In this document: positions 15,991 to 27,130 of the stretch, piece by piece
Numbering within the stretch: position 1 is the stretch's first letter
Layout of the letters: the number at the start of each line of letters is the position of its first letter
Source: Bacteroidota bacterium
Lineage (GTDB): Bacteria > Bacteroidota > Bacteroidia > Cytophagales > Cyclobacteriaceae
Direction of reading: 5' to 3'
Length of the DNA: 64,000 nt
Assembly (NCBI GenBank): GCA_018267195.1
Contig: JAFDYY010000001.1
Location: 1 to 64,000, forward strand
Notes under the pieces: generated by a model
Told to the model about the DNA's origin: nothing
The model's input: the letters and a program-made list of their open reading frames with translations, nothing else
The model's database searches: none
Position numbers and translations under genes: made by a program

Positions 15991-18123
15991 TTACTGAAAT
16001 AAAGAGGCGCGGTAGGCAGTTTCTATAGATGTGTTGTAAAACTCTTTATGGATATTGAAAGGCAATTCTCCATTCTGTTCGCGCACTTTATAAGTTCCGG
16101 TTTCTTGCAGAACATACGAATTAACGTTGTCTTTCAAATTATACTCTAATACTTCAATGGCCTGTTTTTTTATCAGATCTTGTACCAGTAGAAAAAGGGA
16201 TTCAATTCTGCGGTCGAAACTTCTCACCATAGCATCGGCACTGCCAATATACACTTTGGGGTTCGAGTTATGATGAAAATAATAGATCCGCGAATGCTCC
16301 AAAAACTCTCCCACTATTGAAAATACTTCAATATTTTCACTCAGTCCTTTCCGGCCCGGGCGCAAGCAGCAAATACCGCGTACAATTAGTTTGATCGGCA
16401 CTCCGGCTTGTGAAGCATCATAGAGTGCATCAATTAATTCTTTGTCTTGTATGGAATTTAGTTTTATAACAATGCCGGCCGGCAACCCTTGGCGGGCATT
16501 TTCTGCTTCCTGACGAACAAGCGCACATAGTTGGTTGCGCATGTCTCGGGGTGAAGTAATCAAATTAAGGTACGAAGTGGGTTGAGAGTGCCCGGTTATA
16601 ACATTAAAAAATTCTGACACATCGTGGGCATAAGTTTCGTTCGTGGTGAGCAGCCCAATATCGGTGTAGAAACGTGCGGTGGTTTCATTATAATTTCCGC
16701 TGGAAAGATGTACATACCGGTACACCCGGTCGGGTTCGTTACGAACAATAAGCAGTAATTTTGTATGTGTTTTTAAACTACTGATGCCATAAATAACAAA
16801 GCAGCCGGCCTTTTGCAAACGTTGCGCTTCGCGCAAATTGTTTTCCTCGTCAAAGCGTGCTTTTACCTCAAATAATACAGAAACATGTTTTCCGTTTTCG
16901 GCAGCTTTAAGCAAGGCCGCGCTTATACGCGATTCTTTAGCCAGCCGGTAGATCGTTATTTTTATAGAGAGTACGTAAGGATCGTAGGCCGCTTTTTCTA
17001 ATAGTTCCAACACAGGCTCCATTGAATTGTAAGGATGGTGCAACAGGATGTCGCGTTCCTTCAATACTTCAAACAAATCGTGTGTTCCCTGCTCGGGGAA
17101 AGAAAGCGGTTTAACGGGCGGTTTGGGTTGAAACCGTTTTCCTTTAAATTCGGCATGGTTAACAATTTGACCAATACCGGTAAAATCAATCAGTGCTCCT
17201 TTGGGGATAATAAAAATATTTTGATCGTCCAGATCCCACTGAATTTTGAGCAACCGCATCATCCACGGATCCGGGTTCTCTTCTATATCGAGGCGAACCA
17301 CCCGACCGGTTCTACGGGTTTGCAACTTACGTTTCAGCTCTTCTAAAAAATTGGTTTCTATGTCTTCACTTTCTTCCAGCGTAAAATCTCCGTTTCGGTT
17401 AATGCGGAATAAGTTGACGCTTACAATTTCAATATTTCGAAACAGGTGAAAAACATTATGTTTGATAATATCTTCAATGGCCACAAAAGAGATGATTCCA
17501 TCGGGGTGAAGAATTTCATAAAAGCGTGGAATGTTGCTGGGCACTTGTATAAATGATACGCGCAGATGGTTTGCCTGGTCTTGCTGTGCTTTGGTTACTA
17601 CACCAAATAACAGTCGGTTATTTTTTAATACCGGAAAAGTATGGTAATTATCGAACAACATGGGCGTAAGCATGGGGTAGATCGTGCGCTGAAAGTACAG
17701 ATCTACGCGGGCTTTGTCGGCTTCTGTTAATTGGGCATATTCTACAATACGAAAATTATTTTTCTCGAATAGAGGTTTTAGTTTTTGGATGTAACAATGG
17801 CATTGCTCAGCTACAAATTGATGAATGGTTTCCAGCAGATGTTCGCGAAAGGGTTCTTCGCGCATGCCGCAATAATCAAAACGCTCTTTGTTGTAATCTA
17901 AATAGTTGTACAAACTACCTAACCGGATGGTGCAAAATTCGTCAAGATTAGAGGCGGTGATGGATAAGAATTTTAGCCGATCAAAAATACTCCGGTCAAT
18001 ATGCCGGGCTTGATCGAGCACACGGTAATTAAACTGAAGCCAACTTAAGTCGCGGCTAAGGTAGTTGCTTTCATAGATCTGCTGGGCAACGGCATAGGCT
18101 TTAGGTTGAATCGAATCTTCCAT
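15991..18123 (-). CDS. ppk1: polyphosphate kinase 1
   Basis: A 710-residue Ppk1, which reversibly makes inorganic polyphosphate from ATP. The N-terminal domain shows DLSWLQFNYRVL and ITASNLDEF (about 54-63). The catalytic core includes SSLKTHTKLLLI, with the likely autophosphorylated histidine at residue 453, and YVHLSSGNYN just after it. A second phospholipase-D-like half carries YYFHHNSNPKVYIGSADAM. Length and domain order are normal for the family. It starts 6 bases after the gyrB stop and is probably co-transcribed with it. A Ppx/GppA-type phosphatase, potentially the opposing activity, is encoded at 44179-45084. Confidence 0.97.
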   Translation of the reverse strand: MEDSIQPKAYAVAQQIYESNYLSRDLSWLQFNYRVLDQARHIDRSIFDRLKFLSITASNLDEFCTIRLGSLYNYLDYNKERFDYCGMREEPFREHLLETIHQFVAEQCHCYIQKLKPLFEKNNFRIVEYAQLTEADKARVDLYFQRTIYPMLTPMLFDNYHTFPVLKNNRLLFGVVTKAQQDQANHLRVSFIQVPSNIPRFYEILHPDGIISFVAIEDIIKHNVFHLFRNIEIVSVNLFRINRNGDFTLEESEDIETNFLEELKRKLQTRRTGRVVRLDIEENPDPWMMRLLKIQWDLDDQNIFIIPKGALIDFTGIGQIVNHAEFKGKRFQPKPPVKPLSFPEQGTHDLFEVLKERDILLHHPYNSMEPVLELLEKAAYDPYVLSIKITIYRLAKESRISAALLKAAENGKHVSVLFEVKARFDEENNLREAQRLQKAGCFVIYGISSLKTHTKLLLIVRNEPDRVYRYVHLSSGNYNETTARFYTDIGLLTTNETYAHDVSEFFNVITGHSQPTSYLNLITSPRDMRNQLCALVRQEAENARQGLPAGIVIKLNSIQDKELIDALYDASQAGVPIKLIVRGICCLRPGRKGLSENIEVFSIVGEFLEHSRIYYFHHNSNPKVYIGSADAMVRSFDRRIESLFLLVQDLIKKQAIEVLEYNLKDNVNSYVLQETGTYKVREQNGELPFNIHKEFYNTSIETAYRASLFQ

Positions 18124-18129
18124 AGCGGC

Positions 18130-20448
<2,319 letters not shown>

Positions 20449-20991
20449 ATGAGTTATTTTCAAAAAAATGATCTATCTAAAGAATTACTTAAAGAGTATT
20501 CAAAAAAGCAATGTATCCGAATCGTACAGTATGTGGGGAATGATGCGGACCGTTTGGCTGAACTGGTAAATGTTTTTTTGGGTGGCCCTTACCGCATTAC
20601 CCAGCGTGCGGCCTGGCCGTTAAGCTACTGCGTTCAAAAACATCCTGAATTGATCATCCCTCATTTAAAGACTATTTTGAAATTTACCGGTCAAGAAGGC
20701 GCCCCGGATGCTGTAAAAAGAAATGTTATGCGATTTCTCCAGTTCATGAGCATCCCAAAAAAATATCAGGGTGCAACCCTAAATTTATGTTTACGCTTTC
20801 TATCCAACAAAAAAGAAGCAGTGGCTGTGCGCGTTTTTGCCATGACCGTGCTGGCCAATCTCTCCAAAGAATTGCCCGAATTAAAAAACGAACTGATTCC
20901 ATTGATTGAAGACGAAATGCCTTATGCGAGTGCCGGGTTTCGCTCGCGCGGGAAAAGACTATTGAAAGAACTCTTAATCAAGAATACGTAA
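20449..20991 (+). CDS. HEAT-repeat-like protein
   Basis: A 180-residue, entirely helical-looking soluble protein. Segments such as PLSYCVQKHPELIIPHLKTI, AVKRNVMRFLQF and VRVFAMTVLANLSKELPELK have the spacing and residue pattern of HEAT/ARM repeats, suggesting a small alpha-solenoid for protein binding. There is no signal peptide, membrane segment or catalytic motif. It sits 58 bases upstream of the DUF3667 gene on the same strand. Its function cannot be inferred from the sequence. Confidence 0.8.
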   Translation: MSYFQKNDLSKELLKEYSKKQCIRIVQYVGNDADRLAELVNVFLGGPYRITQRAAWPLSYCVQKHPELIIPHLKTILKFTGQEGAPDAVKRNVMRFLQFMSIPKKYQGATLNLCLRFLSNKKEAVAVRVFAMTVLANLSKELPELKNELIPLIEDEMPYASAGFRSRGKRLLKELLIKNT

Positions 20992-21049
20992 CCTCGATAT
21001 TTTTACAACATCACACAAACACGTCTGCCTATCTCTGTATTTTTGCCTC

Positions 21050-21859
21050 ATGGATATTCTTCATTCTTGCAAAAGTTGTGGAAATAAATTTACCGGGCAC
21101 TATTGCAACCAATGTGGTGAGAAAGTGCTTGTATCACGAGATCGTTCTTTTAGGCATTTCCTCAATACATTCTTGGTTTCAATTACGTTTGCCGATTCCT
21201 CCATCATTAAATCAATCTGGTTTGTTGTGAGTAACCCCGGTTTTTTAACAACCGAATTTGTGGAAGGCCGCAGGGTTCGTTATTTAAACCCTTTATCTTT
21301 CTTTCTAGTGTTGAATTTGGTGTATTTTTTCTTTCCGGTCATTCAACTTTTTAATGCTTCACTTAATACCCAGTTGCTTACTCCGTTAGGGCATTGGTAT
21401 GGAAATTTAATTACCTTAAAAATGCAACGGATGGATGTAAACCTATCCTCATTCAGTTTGTTGTACAACATAAAAACTACCAGCTTAGCCAAACTGATGG
21501 TGATGATTTTTGTAGTGCTGGGTTCTCTGCCTCTAAACTTATTGTATCGCAAAACCGGTCGGTTCTTTACCGACCATATTGATTATGTAATTGAGTTAGC
21601 CTGTTATAATTTATTAATTAACGCACTATTGCTTACTCTTTTAGCCAACATGGGGTTAGGGCGATATTTAAATGAGTACACACTTACCGGCATCTTTGTA
21701 GCTACTAACCTCTATTTTCTGATTCGATCCGGAAAAATTTTTTACCGGCAACACGGCTTCAGTTTGGTCATAAAATCTTGCCTGATGATCGTTTTCCTAA
21801 AAATGGCCCTCGAGGTTTATCGAGCCATACTTTTCTTCATTACCCTCTGGAGCCTGTAG
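21050..21859 (+). CDS. DUF3667 membrane protein with N-terminal zinc ribbon
   Basis: A 269-residue protein. A CxxC-x8-CxxC zinc ribbon (Cys 7, 10, 19 and 22) opens the protein, followed by the conserved segment NPGFLTTEFVEGRRVRYLNP and about five hydrophobic helices. This is the DUF3667 architecture common in Bacteroidota: a cytoplasmic zinc ribbon joined to a multi-pass inner-membrane domain. Its role is unknown. It follows the HEAT-repeat gene on the same strand and is followed by a 116-base gap before the convergent transporter gene. Confidence 0.85.
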   Translation: MDILHSCKSCGNKFTGHYCNQCGEKVLVSRDRSFRHFLNTFLVSITFADSSIIKSIWFVVSNPGFLTTEFVEGRRVRYLNPLSFFLVLNLVYFFFPVIQLFNASLNTQLLTPLGHWYGNLITLKMQRMDVNLSSFSLLYNIKTTSLAKLMVMIFVVLGSLPLNLLYRKTGRFFTDHIDYVIELACYNLLINALLLTLLANMGLGRYLNEYTLTGIFVATNLYFLIRSGKIFYRQHGFSLVIKSCLMIVFLKMALEVYRAILFFITLWSL

Positions 21860-21975
21860 TAATCAAGTGTTATTGTGTGCCTCTGCTTCATTGATTAACT
21901 TTAGAATATTGGCAATAAAAAGATGCTTATTAGATAAAAAGGAAAGAAATTAAACTCAGGTAAAATATAAAAAGA

Positions 21976-23211
21976 TTAGGATACTGTTTTTTGCCGGGCT
22001 GTGTCACTAAAAACAAACGGAAATATTATTCCGAGTAATAAAGCATATCCGGCAAAACTATACCAAATGCTTGGCCAATCTCGAACTCCATTTGTTGTAA
22101 AATAATCTACCACCAGTCCGCTCAACATACCGCCAAAAAAGGCTCCTATTCCATTGGTCATCAACATAAATAAACCCTGCGCACTTGCCATGATGCGCTT
22201 GTCCGCTTCCTGCTCTACAAAAAGTGAACCTGAGATATTAAAAAAATCGAAGGCCATGCCGTAGATAACCATGGATAGTACCAAAAGAATTAACCCGCCA
22301 CCGGGGTTTCCAACGGCAAAAAAACCGAAGCGAAATACCCAGGCCAATATGCTGATGAGCATAACCCGTTTAATTCCAAATCGGGTAAGAAAAAACGGGA
22401 TGGTAAGAATAAACAATGTTTCAGAGATTTGTGAAATAGAAAGCAAAAGATTAGGGTGCTTTACCCCAAAAGACCCGGCATAATCGTGTTTAAAATCTTC
22501 TAAAAATGTTCCTCCAAAGGTATTGGTAATTTGCAGGGCAGCCCCCAGCAACATGGCAAAGATGAAAAAGACGGCCATTTTTTTCTTTTTAAAAAGAACA
22601 AATGCATCTAATCCTAACGAAGATAAAAGACTCTTTTGGTAGGACGGGTTTTTTACGGGTGGGCAAGCCGGCATAGTAAAGGCATACAGGCCCAGAAAAA
22701 AACCCGCACCGGCACTGACATACAATTGAAGTGGGCTCAGGGTCCATTGTTGCCAATCGATTACCCACATGGCCGCAATAAAACCTACCGTACCCCATAC
22801 CCTGATGGGGGGGAAAATTTTTACTACATCCAATTCGGCTTTCTTTAATACACTGTAGGATACCGCATTATTAAGAGCTATGGTCGGCATATAAACCATT
22901 GAGTTTAACAACATTACCACATACATCGTGCTGGCATCTTTTACAGTAGAAGCCCACAAGAGCAGACAAGCCCCGATGAGGTGGCATACCCCCAGTACCC
23001 TTTCGGCATTAACCCACCGGTCTGCTACAATCCCCAGCAAGGCAGGCATAAAGAGAGAGGCTACCCCCATGGTGCCATAAATACTCCCCACTTGTGCTCC
23101 AGTAAACTTTAGAGAGATAATCATGTACCCGCCTAATGAAATAAGCCACGAACCCCAAACAAAAAATTCGAGGAAATTCATGAGGGTAAGACGAAAACGA
23201 ATGGAGGTCAA
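21976..23211 (-). CDS. nucleoside permease, NupG/XapB-type major facilitator
   Basis: A 411-residue protein with about twelve membrane helices. The N-terminal stretch RLTLMNFLEFFVWGSWLISLGGYM and SAQGLFMLMTNGIGAFFGGMLSG near the C-terminus are typical of the nucleoside:H+ symporter family (NupG, XapB), which imports nucleosides across the inner membrane. The listed start is TTG; it gives the usual N-terminal length before MNFLEF, whereas the in-frame ATG at 23181 would shorten the protein by 10 residues. It ends 22 bases before, and likely lies in the same unit as, the bifunctional nuclease gene. Confidence 0.88.
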   Translation of the reverse strand: MTSIRFRLTLMNFLEFFVWGSWLISLGGYMIISLKFTGAQVGSIYGTMGVASLFMPALLGIVADRWVNAERVLGVCHLIGACLLLWASTVKDASTMYVVMLLNSMVYMPTIALNNAVSYSVLKKAELDVVKIFPPIRVWGTVGFIAAMWVIDWQQWTLSPLQLYVSAGAGFFLGLYAFTMPACPPVKNPSYQKSLLSSLGLDAFVLFKKKKMAVFFIFAMLLGAALQITNTFGGTFLEDFKHDYAGSFGVKHPNLLLSISQISETLFILTIPFFLTRFGIKRVMLISILAWVFRFGFFAVGNPGGGLILLVLSMVIYGMAFDFFNISGSLFVEQEADKRIMASAQGLFMLMTNGIGAFFGGMLSGLVVDYFTTNGVRDWPSIWYSFAGYALLLGIIFPFVFSDTARQKTVS

Positions 23212-23233
23212 TTCCTTAGCAGGTTAGCAGCAG

Positions 23234-23857
23234 TCAATTTCGTTTTCCGAGTTCATCCCTGATCTTGGCTGCGCGTTCATAGTCTTCTTTATCGATAGCT
23301 TCCTTCAAGAATTCGCGCAATTTATCAGTCGAAAATGTTTTATAATCTTCGGTGCTTTTTGAGGAAGCCTCTTTTTTTACTCTGGCTTTCTCAGGTTTGG
23401 CTTTTTTTTCTTTTTCCTTTTCTTTTTCTTCTTCCTCCTGATCGGTCAGTACAATTCCGGCTTCGGCCAAAATGGTTTCGTAAGTAAAGATGGGGGAATC
23501 GAAGCGAAGCCCAATGGCAATGGCATCGGAAGGGCGTGCATCAATCTCCGTTCTTTTTACTCCATCATTGCACACAATTTTAGCAAAGAAAACACCTTCC
23601 TTTAAATCGGAAATAACAATCTCTTCTACCAGAAAATGAAAATGGTTGGCAAACGACTTAAACAGATCGTGTGTCATCGGCCGGTTAGGCATAATTTTTT
23701 CAATTTCAATGGCAATGGCCTGTGCCTCGAACATACCAATGATAATGGGTAAGCGTCTGTTGCCGGGGGTTTCGCCCAACACAAGTGCAAAAGATCCGGT
23801 TTGCGATTGACTGGAAGAAAGGCCTAATATTTCGAGCTTAATTTTTTTTTGTGCCAC
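23234..23857 (-). CDS. bifunctional nuclease (BFN/DUF151) family protein with UVR motif
   Basis: 207 residues starting at GTG. Residues about 1-140 form the BFN/DUF151 domain: LVLGETPGNRRLPIIIGMFE, RPMTHDLFKSF and DARPSDAIAIGLRFDSPIF are hallmark segments. A Lys/Glu-rich linker (about 142-170) joins it to a C-terminal UvrB/UvrC-type helical hairpin, LREFLKEAIDKEDYERAAKIRDEL. BFN members are linked to nuclease activity in plants and occur widely in bacteria with unclear function; the UVR motif is a protein-interaction element. The fusion is common in Bacteroidota. Confidence 0.9.
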   Translation of the reverse strand: MAQKKIKLEILGLSSSQSQTGSFALVLGETPGNRRLPIIIGMFEAQAIAIEIEKIMPNRPMTHDLFKSFANHFHFLVEEIVISDLKEGVFFAKIVCNDGVKRTEIDARPSDAIAIGLRFDSPIFTYETILAEAGIVLTDQEEEEKEKEKEKKAKPEKARVKKEASSKSTEDYKTFSTDKLREFLKEAIDKEDYERAAKIRDELGKRN

Positions 23858-23923
23858 TGGGTCAGTTAAAGATCTATTTAGGTAAAAATTGAACTTTATT
23901 TTCTGACTTGCAAATACCCCATG

Positions 23924-24877
23924 CTATTTTGAAGCTAAAACAGCTTCGGTTAATTTAGGCACTACTTCAAAGGCATCGCCCACTATTCCGTAGTCGGCTG
24001 CTTTAAAAAAAGGCGCATCGGCATCTTTATTAATCACTACAATACATTTAGAGGAATTAACTCCCGCCAAATGTTGTATGGCTCCGGAAATGCCTACAGC
24101 AATGTATAGCTGAGGGGCTACTTTTACTCCCGTCTGGCCTACATGCTCGTGGTGCGGCCTCCACCCCATATCGCTAACAGGCTTGCTGCAACCGGTAGCC
24201 GCATGCAGTGCTTTAGCCAAGTCTTCTAAAATACCCCAATGCTCAGGCCCCTTCATCCCTCGCCCGCCCGAAACAACAATTTCAGCTTCAGGTAGTAATA
24301 TATCGCCCGTTGCCTTCTCGGTTTTAAGTATTTTGGTATTGAAGTCTGCTTCGTTCAAGGGAACTGCATAATTTACTACCGGGGCGTTTCCGCCTGTTTC
24401 TTTTATTTCGGCTGCATTCTTTTTTAGTGTGATTATCTTTTTTACACCTGTCAGTTCCACGAAAGCGAAAGCTTTGCCGGTGTAGATACTTCGTTTTACA
24501 GTGAACCCGGAGGAAGTATCAGGCAACTCTGTTACGTTACTGGCAAAACTGGCCCCCAGTTTGATGGCAACCTTAGCCGCCACCGGTGTACCTAATGATG
24601 AGTTGGCAAGTAAAAGAACATCCGCCTTTTCGTCTTGCATAGCATGAGCCAGCACAGACGAATAAACCTGAATAATAGGTTCATCCAATTTGGCATCGGT
24701 TGCATGCAGTACCTTAGTGGCTCCGTATTTTCCTAAGGTTTGGATTTCTCCAGCATCGGCTTTGCCCAACACAATGGCAGTCGTTTCTCCCTTCATGCCG
24801 TGTGCATAGGCCATTGCCTCGAGCGATGTCTTTTTTATTTTGCCTTCTGAGGTTTCAATAAAAACTAATATGTTCAT
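23924..24877 (-). CDS. etfA: electron transfer flavoprotein subunit alpha
   Basis: A 317-residue EtfA. The C-terminal FAD-binding region is clear: [43 protein letters not shown] and [22 protein letters not shown]. The N-terminal half is the divergent ETF alpha/beta fold. With EtfB it forms a heterodimer that passes electrons from acyl-CoA dehydrogenases to the quinone pool via an ETF oxidoreductase. It lies 53 bases downstream of etfB. Confidence 0.97.
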   Translation of the reverse strand: MNILVFIETSEGKIKKTSLEAMAYAHGMKGETTAIVLGKADAGEIQTLGKYGATKVLHATDAKLDEPIIQVYSSVLAHAMQDEKADVLLLANSSLGTPVAAKVAIKLGASFASNVTELPDTSSGFTVKRSIYTGKAFAFVELTGVKKIITLKKNAAEIKETGGNAPVVNYAVPLNEADFNTKILKTEKATGDILLPEAEIVVSGGRGMKGPEHWGILEDLAKALHAATGCSKPVSDMGWRPHHEHVGQTGVKVAPQLYIAVGISGAIQHLAGVNSSKCIVVINKDADAPFFKAADYGIVGDAFEVVPKLTEAVLASK

Positions 24878-24930
24878 GCCAATTCGTGATTAATATGTTC
24901 GCTATGTAATCTATTTCTGTTTATTAAATC

Positions 24931-25662
24931 TTAAAGTACTTTGGCTTCGGTTTTCAGCCGGGTTACCAACTCCGCCACGTTGTCTGCGCTAATCATTTTT
25001 ACCGCACTTTTAGGAGCCGGAAGTTCAAATTTTTTGTTGGCCGAAATAGCATCTATGTTTTTAGGTTCTACTATTTTGAGCGGCTTGGTTCGAGCCGACA
25101 TAATGCCCCGCATATTCGGTATCTTCCATTCGGCAATGGGCTCCTGACACCCGGCTACAAGAGGTAAACTGGATTCAACTAGTTCCTTCCCTCCTTCTAT
25201 TTCTTTGGTCATGGTTACCTTCGTTCCCTCAATGTCTAATTTCATCACAGGCGAAATGGAGGGTATCCCAAGTATTTCGCCCACCATGGCGTGCACTACA
25301 CCGCTATTGAAGTCAATAGACTCTCGTCCCATTAGGATAAGATCGTAACCTTTGGCCTGTTCGGCTATTTGAGTAGCTACAAATAGGGAATCGGTAGGGA
25401 ACGCATTTACCCGAATGGCCTCATCGGCTCCAATGGCCAATGCTTTGCGTATAGTAGGTTCCGTTTCGGCTAACCCAACGTTTAATACAGTAACAGAGGC
25501 ACCTGCGCTTTCTTTGAGTTCAACGGCCCGTGCCAAGGCATAATCATCATAAGGCCCGATAATATACTGCACCCCACTGGTATCCAGTTTGGTATTGTTA
25601 TCGGTAAAAGCAATTTTTGAGGTAGTGTCGGGAACGTTCGAAATGCAGACTAAAATTTTCAT
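24931..25662 (-). CDS. etfB: electron transfer flavoprotein subunit beta
   Basis: 243 residues from the ATG at 25662 (MKILVCISNVPDTTSKIAF). The frame is open further upstream to 25800, but that extension runs antisense into the divergent TPR-like gene and does not resemble EtfB. Family signatures are DDYALARAVELKE, LAIGADEAIRVN and LMGRESIDFNSGVVHAMVGEILG. It binds AMP and part of the FAD in the EtfAB dimer. It is the first gene of the etfBA unit, 73 bases from the divergently transcribed TPR-like gene. Confidence 0.96.
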   Translation of the reverse strand: MKILVCISNVPDTTSKIAFTDNNTKLDTSGVQYIIGPYDDYALARAVELKESAGASVTVLNVGLAETEPTIRKALAIGADEAIRVNAFPTDSLFVATQIAEQAKGYDLILMGRESIDFNSGVVHAMVGEILGIPSISPVMKLDIEGTKVTMTKEIEGGKELVESSLPLVAGCQEPIAEWKIPNMRGIMSARTKPLKIVEPKNIDAISANKKFELPAPKSAVKMISADNVAELVTRLKTEAKVL

Positions 25663-25735
25663 AAAAAATCTCGAATATGAATTATATTTCTGCACAAGAT
25701 TAATGATTAACCCGAAGAAAAACGAATTGTAAGCA

Positions 25736-26047
25736 ATGAATTCTGAACGCCTGAAAGCATTGAAACGATTTGCATCTGAAGACCCTGAGGATCCTTTCAA
25801 TCATTACGCCTTGGCATTAGAATGGATGAAGACCGACCCGGCAAAAGCAGATCAAACTTTTGATTTTTTGCTAGCGCGATTCCCAACTTATGTACCTGCC
25901 TACTACCAGGCGGCATGTTTGAAGATAAGCCTGAATATGACGGATGAGGCCGTGCGCATTATTGAAACGGGTACAGTTGAAGCTGGCCGGCAAAAGAGTA
26001 CGAAGGCTGTAAACGAACTAAGGTCGCTACTTGATGAAATAGCCTGA
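25736..26047 (+). CDS. small TPR-like protein
   Basis: A 103-residue soluble protein. DPFNHYALALEWMKTDPAKADQTFDFLL and YVPAYYQAACLKISLNMTDEAVRIIETG form two tetratricopeptide-like helix pairs. No signal or membrane segment is present. It is divergent from etfB and converges on the dehydrogenase gene with only 3 bases between their stops. It probably mediates protein binding; the partner is unknown. Confidence 0.8.
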   Translation: MNSERLKALKRFASEDPEDPFNHYALALEWMKTDPAKADQTFDFLLARFPTYVPAYYQAACLKISLNMTDEAVRIIETGTVEAGRQKSTKAVNELRSLLDEIA

Positions 26048-26050
26048 AAA

Positions 26051-27043
26051 TTATACCTGAAAAACAATCTTACCTATTTTATTGGGCTTGGCTATATCGC
26101 CAAACGATTCAGCCAGCTTTGAAAAAGGACGAATAGAATCTACCACCGGCCGGATTTGGTGCTTACTCACAAAGGCCAGCATTTCATCAAACTCCTGATC
26201 GTTTCCCATCGTAGAACCCAGCAGGGAAAGTTGATTCCAAAACATCCGATAAAGATCCAACTTGGCGGGTACCCCATTGGTAGCCCCGTAGAAAACAATT
26301 TTGCCGGAGGCCCGCAGTATCTTAATAAAATTATTAATCTGGTCTCCTCCCGCGCTATCAATAATCAAATCAAAACCACCCTTCGTTTTCCAAAGGTCTT
26401 CATATTTGGTTTGGTTTTTATAATTGTAGCCGCCCTTTGCCCCTAATTTCATTGCCTTCTCTAATTTGCTGTCGCTGCCGGATGTTACATACACATTGGC
26501 TCCTGCGGCTTTGGCAAAATGAAAAGCAAACTGAGCTACACCTCCACCAAAACCCGAGATCAAAACATTTTGCCCGGCTTGTAATTCTCCTTTTCTAAAT
26601 AAGGCCCGAAAGGCTGTGAGGCCGCATAAAGGCAGCGAAGCAGCCTGTAACAAATCGAGGTGAAAAGGCTTATGATGTAGCCTGTCTACAGGGATCGAAA
26701 TATATTCGGCAAATGTACCATCTATGGGCATACCCAAGATGGTATATTTTGCTGATTGCACTTCCGGATTGCCCCCCCACTCTATGTTGGGGTTAATTAC
26801 AATTTCTTTTCCTATCCATTCTTTGTGAGTCTCGTCAAAAACTTGCTCTACCATGCCGGCTCCATCCGAGCCCATCACCATACCCGTTTTAATGTTGGGG
26901 TATTTTCCTTCGCGTATCCAGTCGTCTCGCCTGTTTAAGGCTACCGCTTTTATTTTCACTAATGCCCGGCCTGTAGTAAGTACCGGCAGTGGCACTTCTT
27001 TCATTTCTATTACTCCGGGTGAAGTGAGGACAAGGGCTTTCAT
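26051..27043 (-). CDS. medium-chain dehydrogenase/reductase, quinone oxidoreductase type
   Basis: 330 residues. The N-terminal GroES-like domain includes VALNRRDDWIREG and GSDGAGMVEQV. The Rossmann-fold domain has the NAD(P)-binding motif SGFGGGVAQFAFHFAKAAGA. The Cys ligands of zinc-dependent family members are absent, which points to a zinc-independent, quinone-oxidoreductase-like enzyme reducing unsaturated or carbonyl substrates with NADPH. Substrate not determinable. It appears to be monocistronic. Confidence 0.88.
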   Translation of the reverse strand: MKALVLTSPGVIEMKEVPLPVLTTGRALVKIKAVALNRRDDWIREGKYPNIKTGMVMGSDGAGMVEQVFDETHKEWIGKEIVINPNIEWGGNPEVQSAKYTILGMPIDGTFAEYISIPVDRLHHKPFHLDLLQAASLPLCGLTAFRALFRKGELQAGQNVLISGFGGGVAQFAFHFAKAAGANVYVTSGSDSKLEKAMKLGAKGGYNYKNQTKYEDLWKTKGGFDLIIDSAGGDQINNFIKILRASGKIVFYGATNGVPAKLDLYRMFWNQLSLLGSTMGNDQEFDEMLAFVSKHQIRPVVDSIRPFSKLAESFGDIAKPNKIGKIVFQV

Positions 27044-27130
27044 ATTTATTTAGTCGTAACAAATTTCAAATTACAAAATATTGTAATTTCTGCCATACCC
27101 GAATTCAAAATTTTGAAAAGTAGTTATTTT

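Noticed and set aside
25663..25800. N-terminal extension of etfB
   Set aside because: It is antisense to the TPR-like gene and lacks EtfB similarity; the family start is at 25662.
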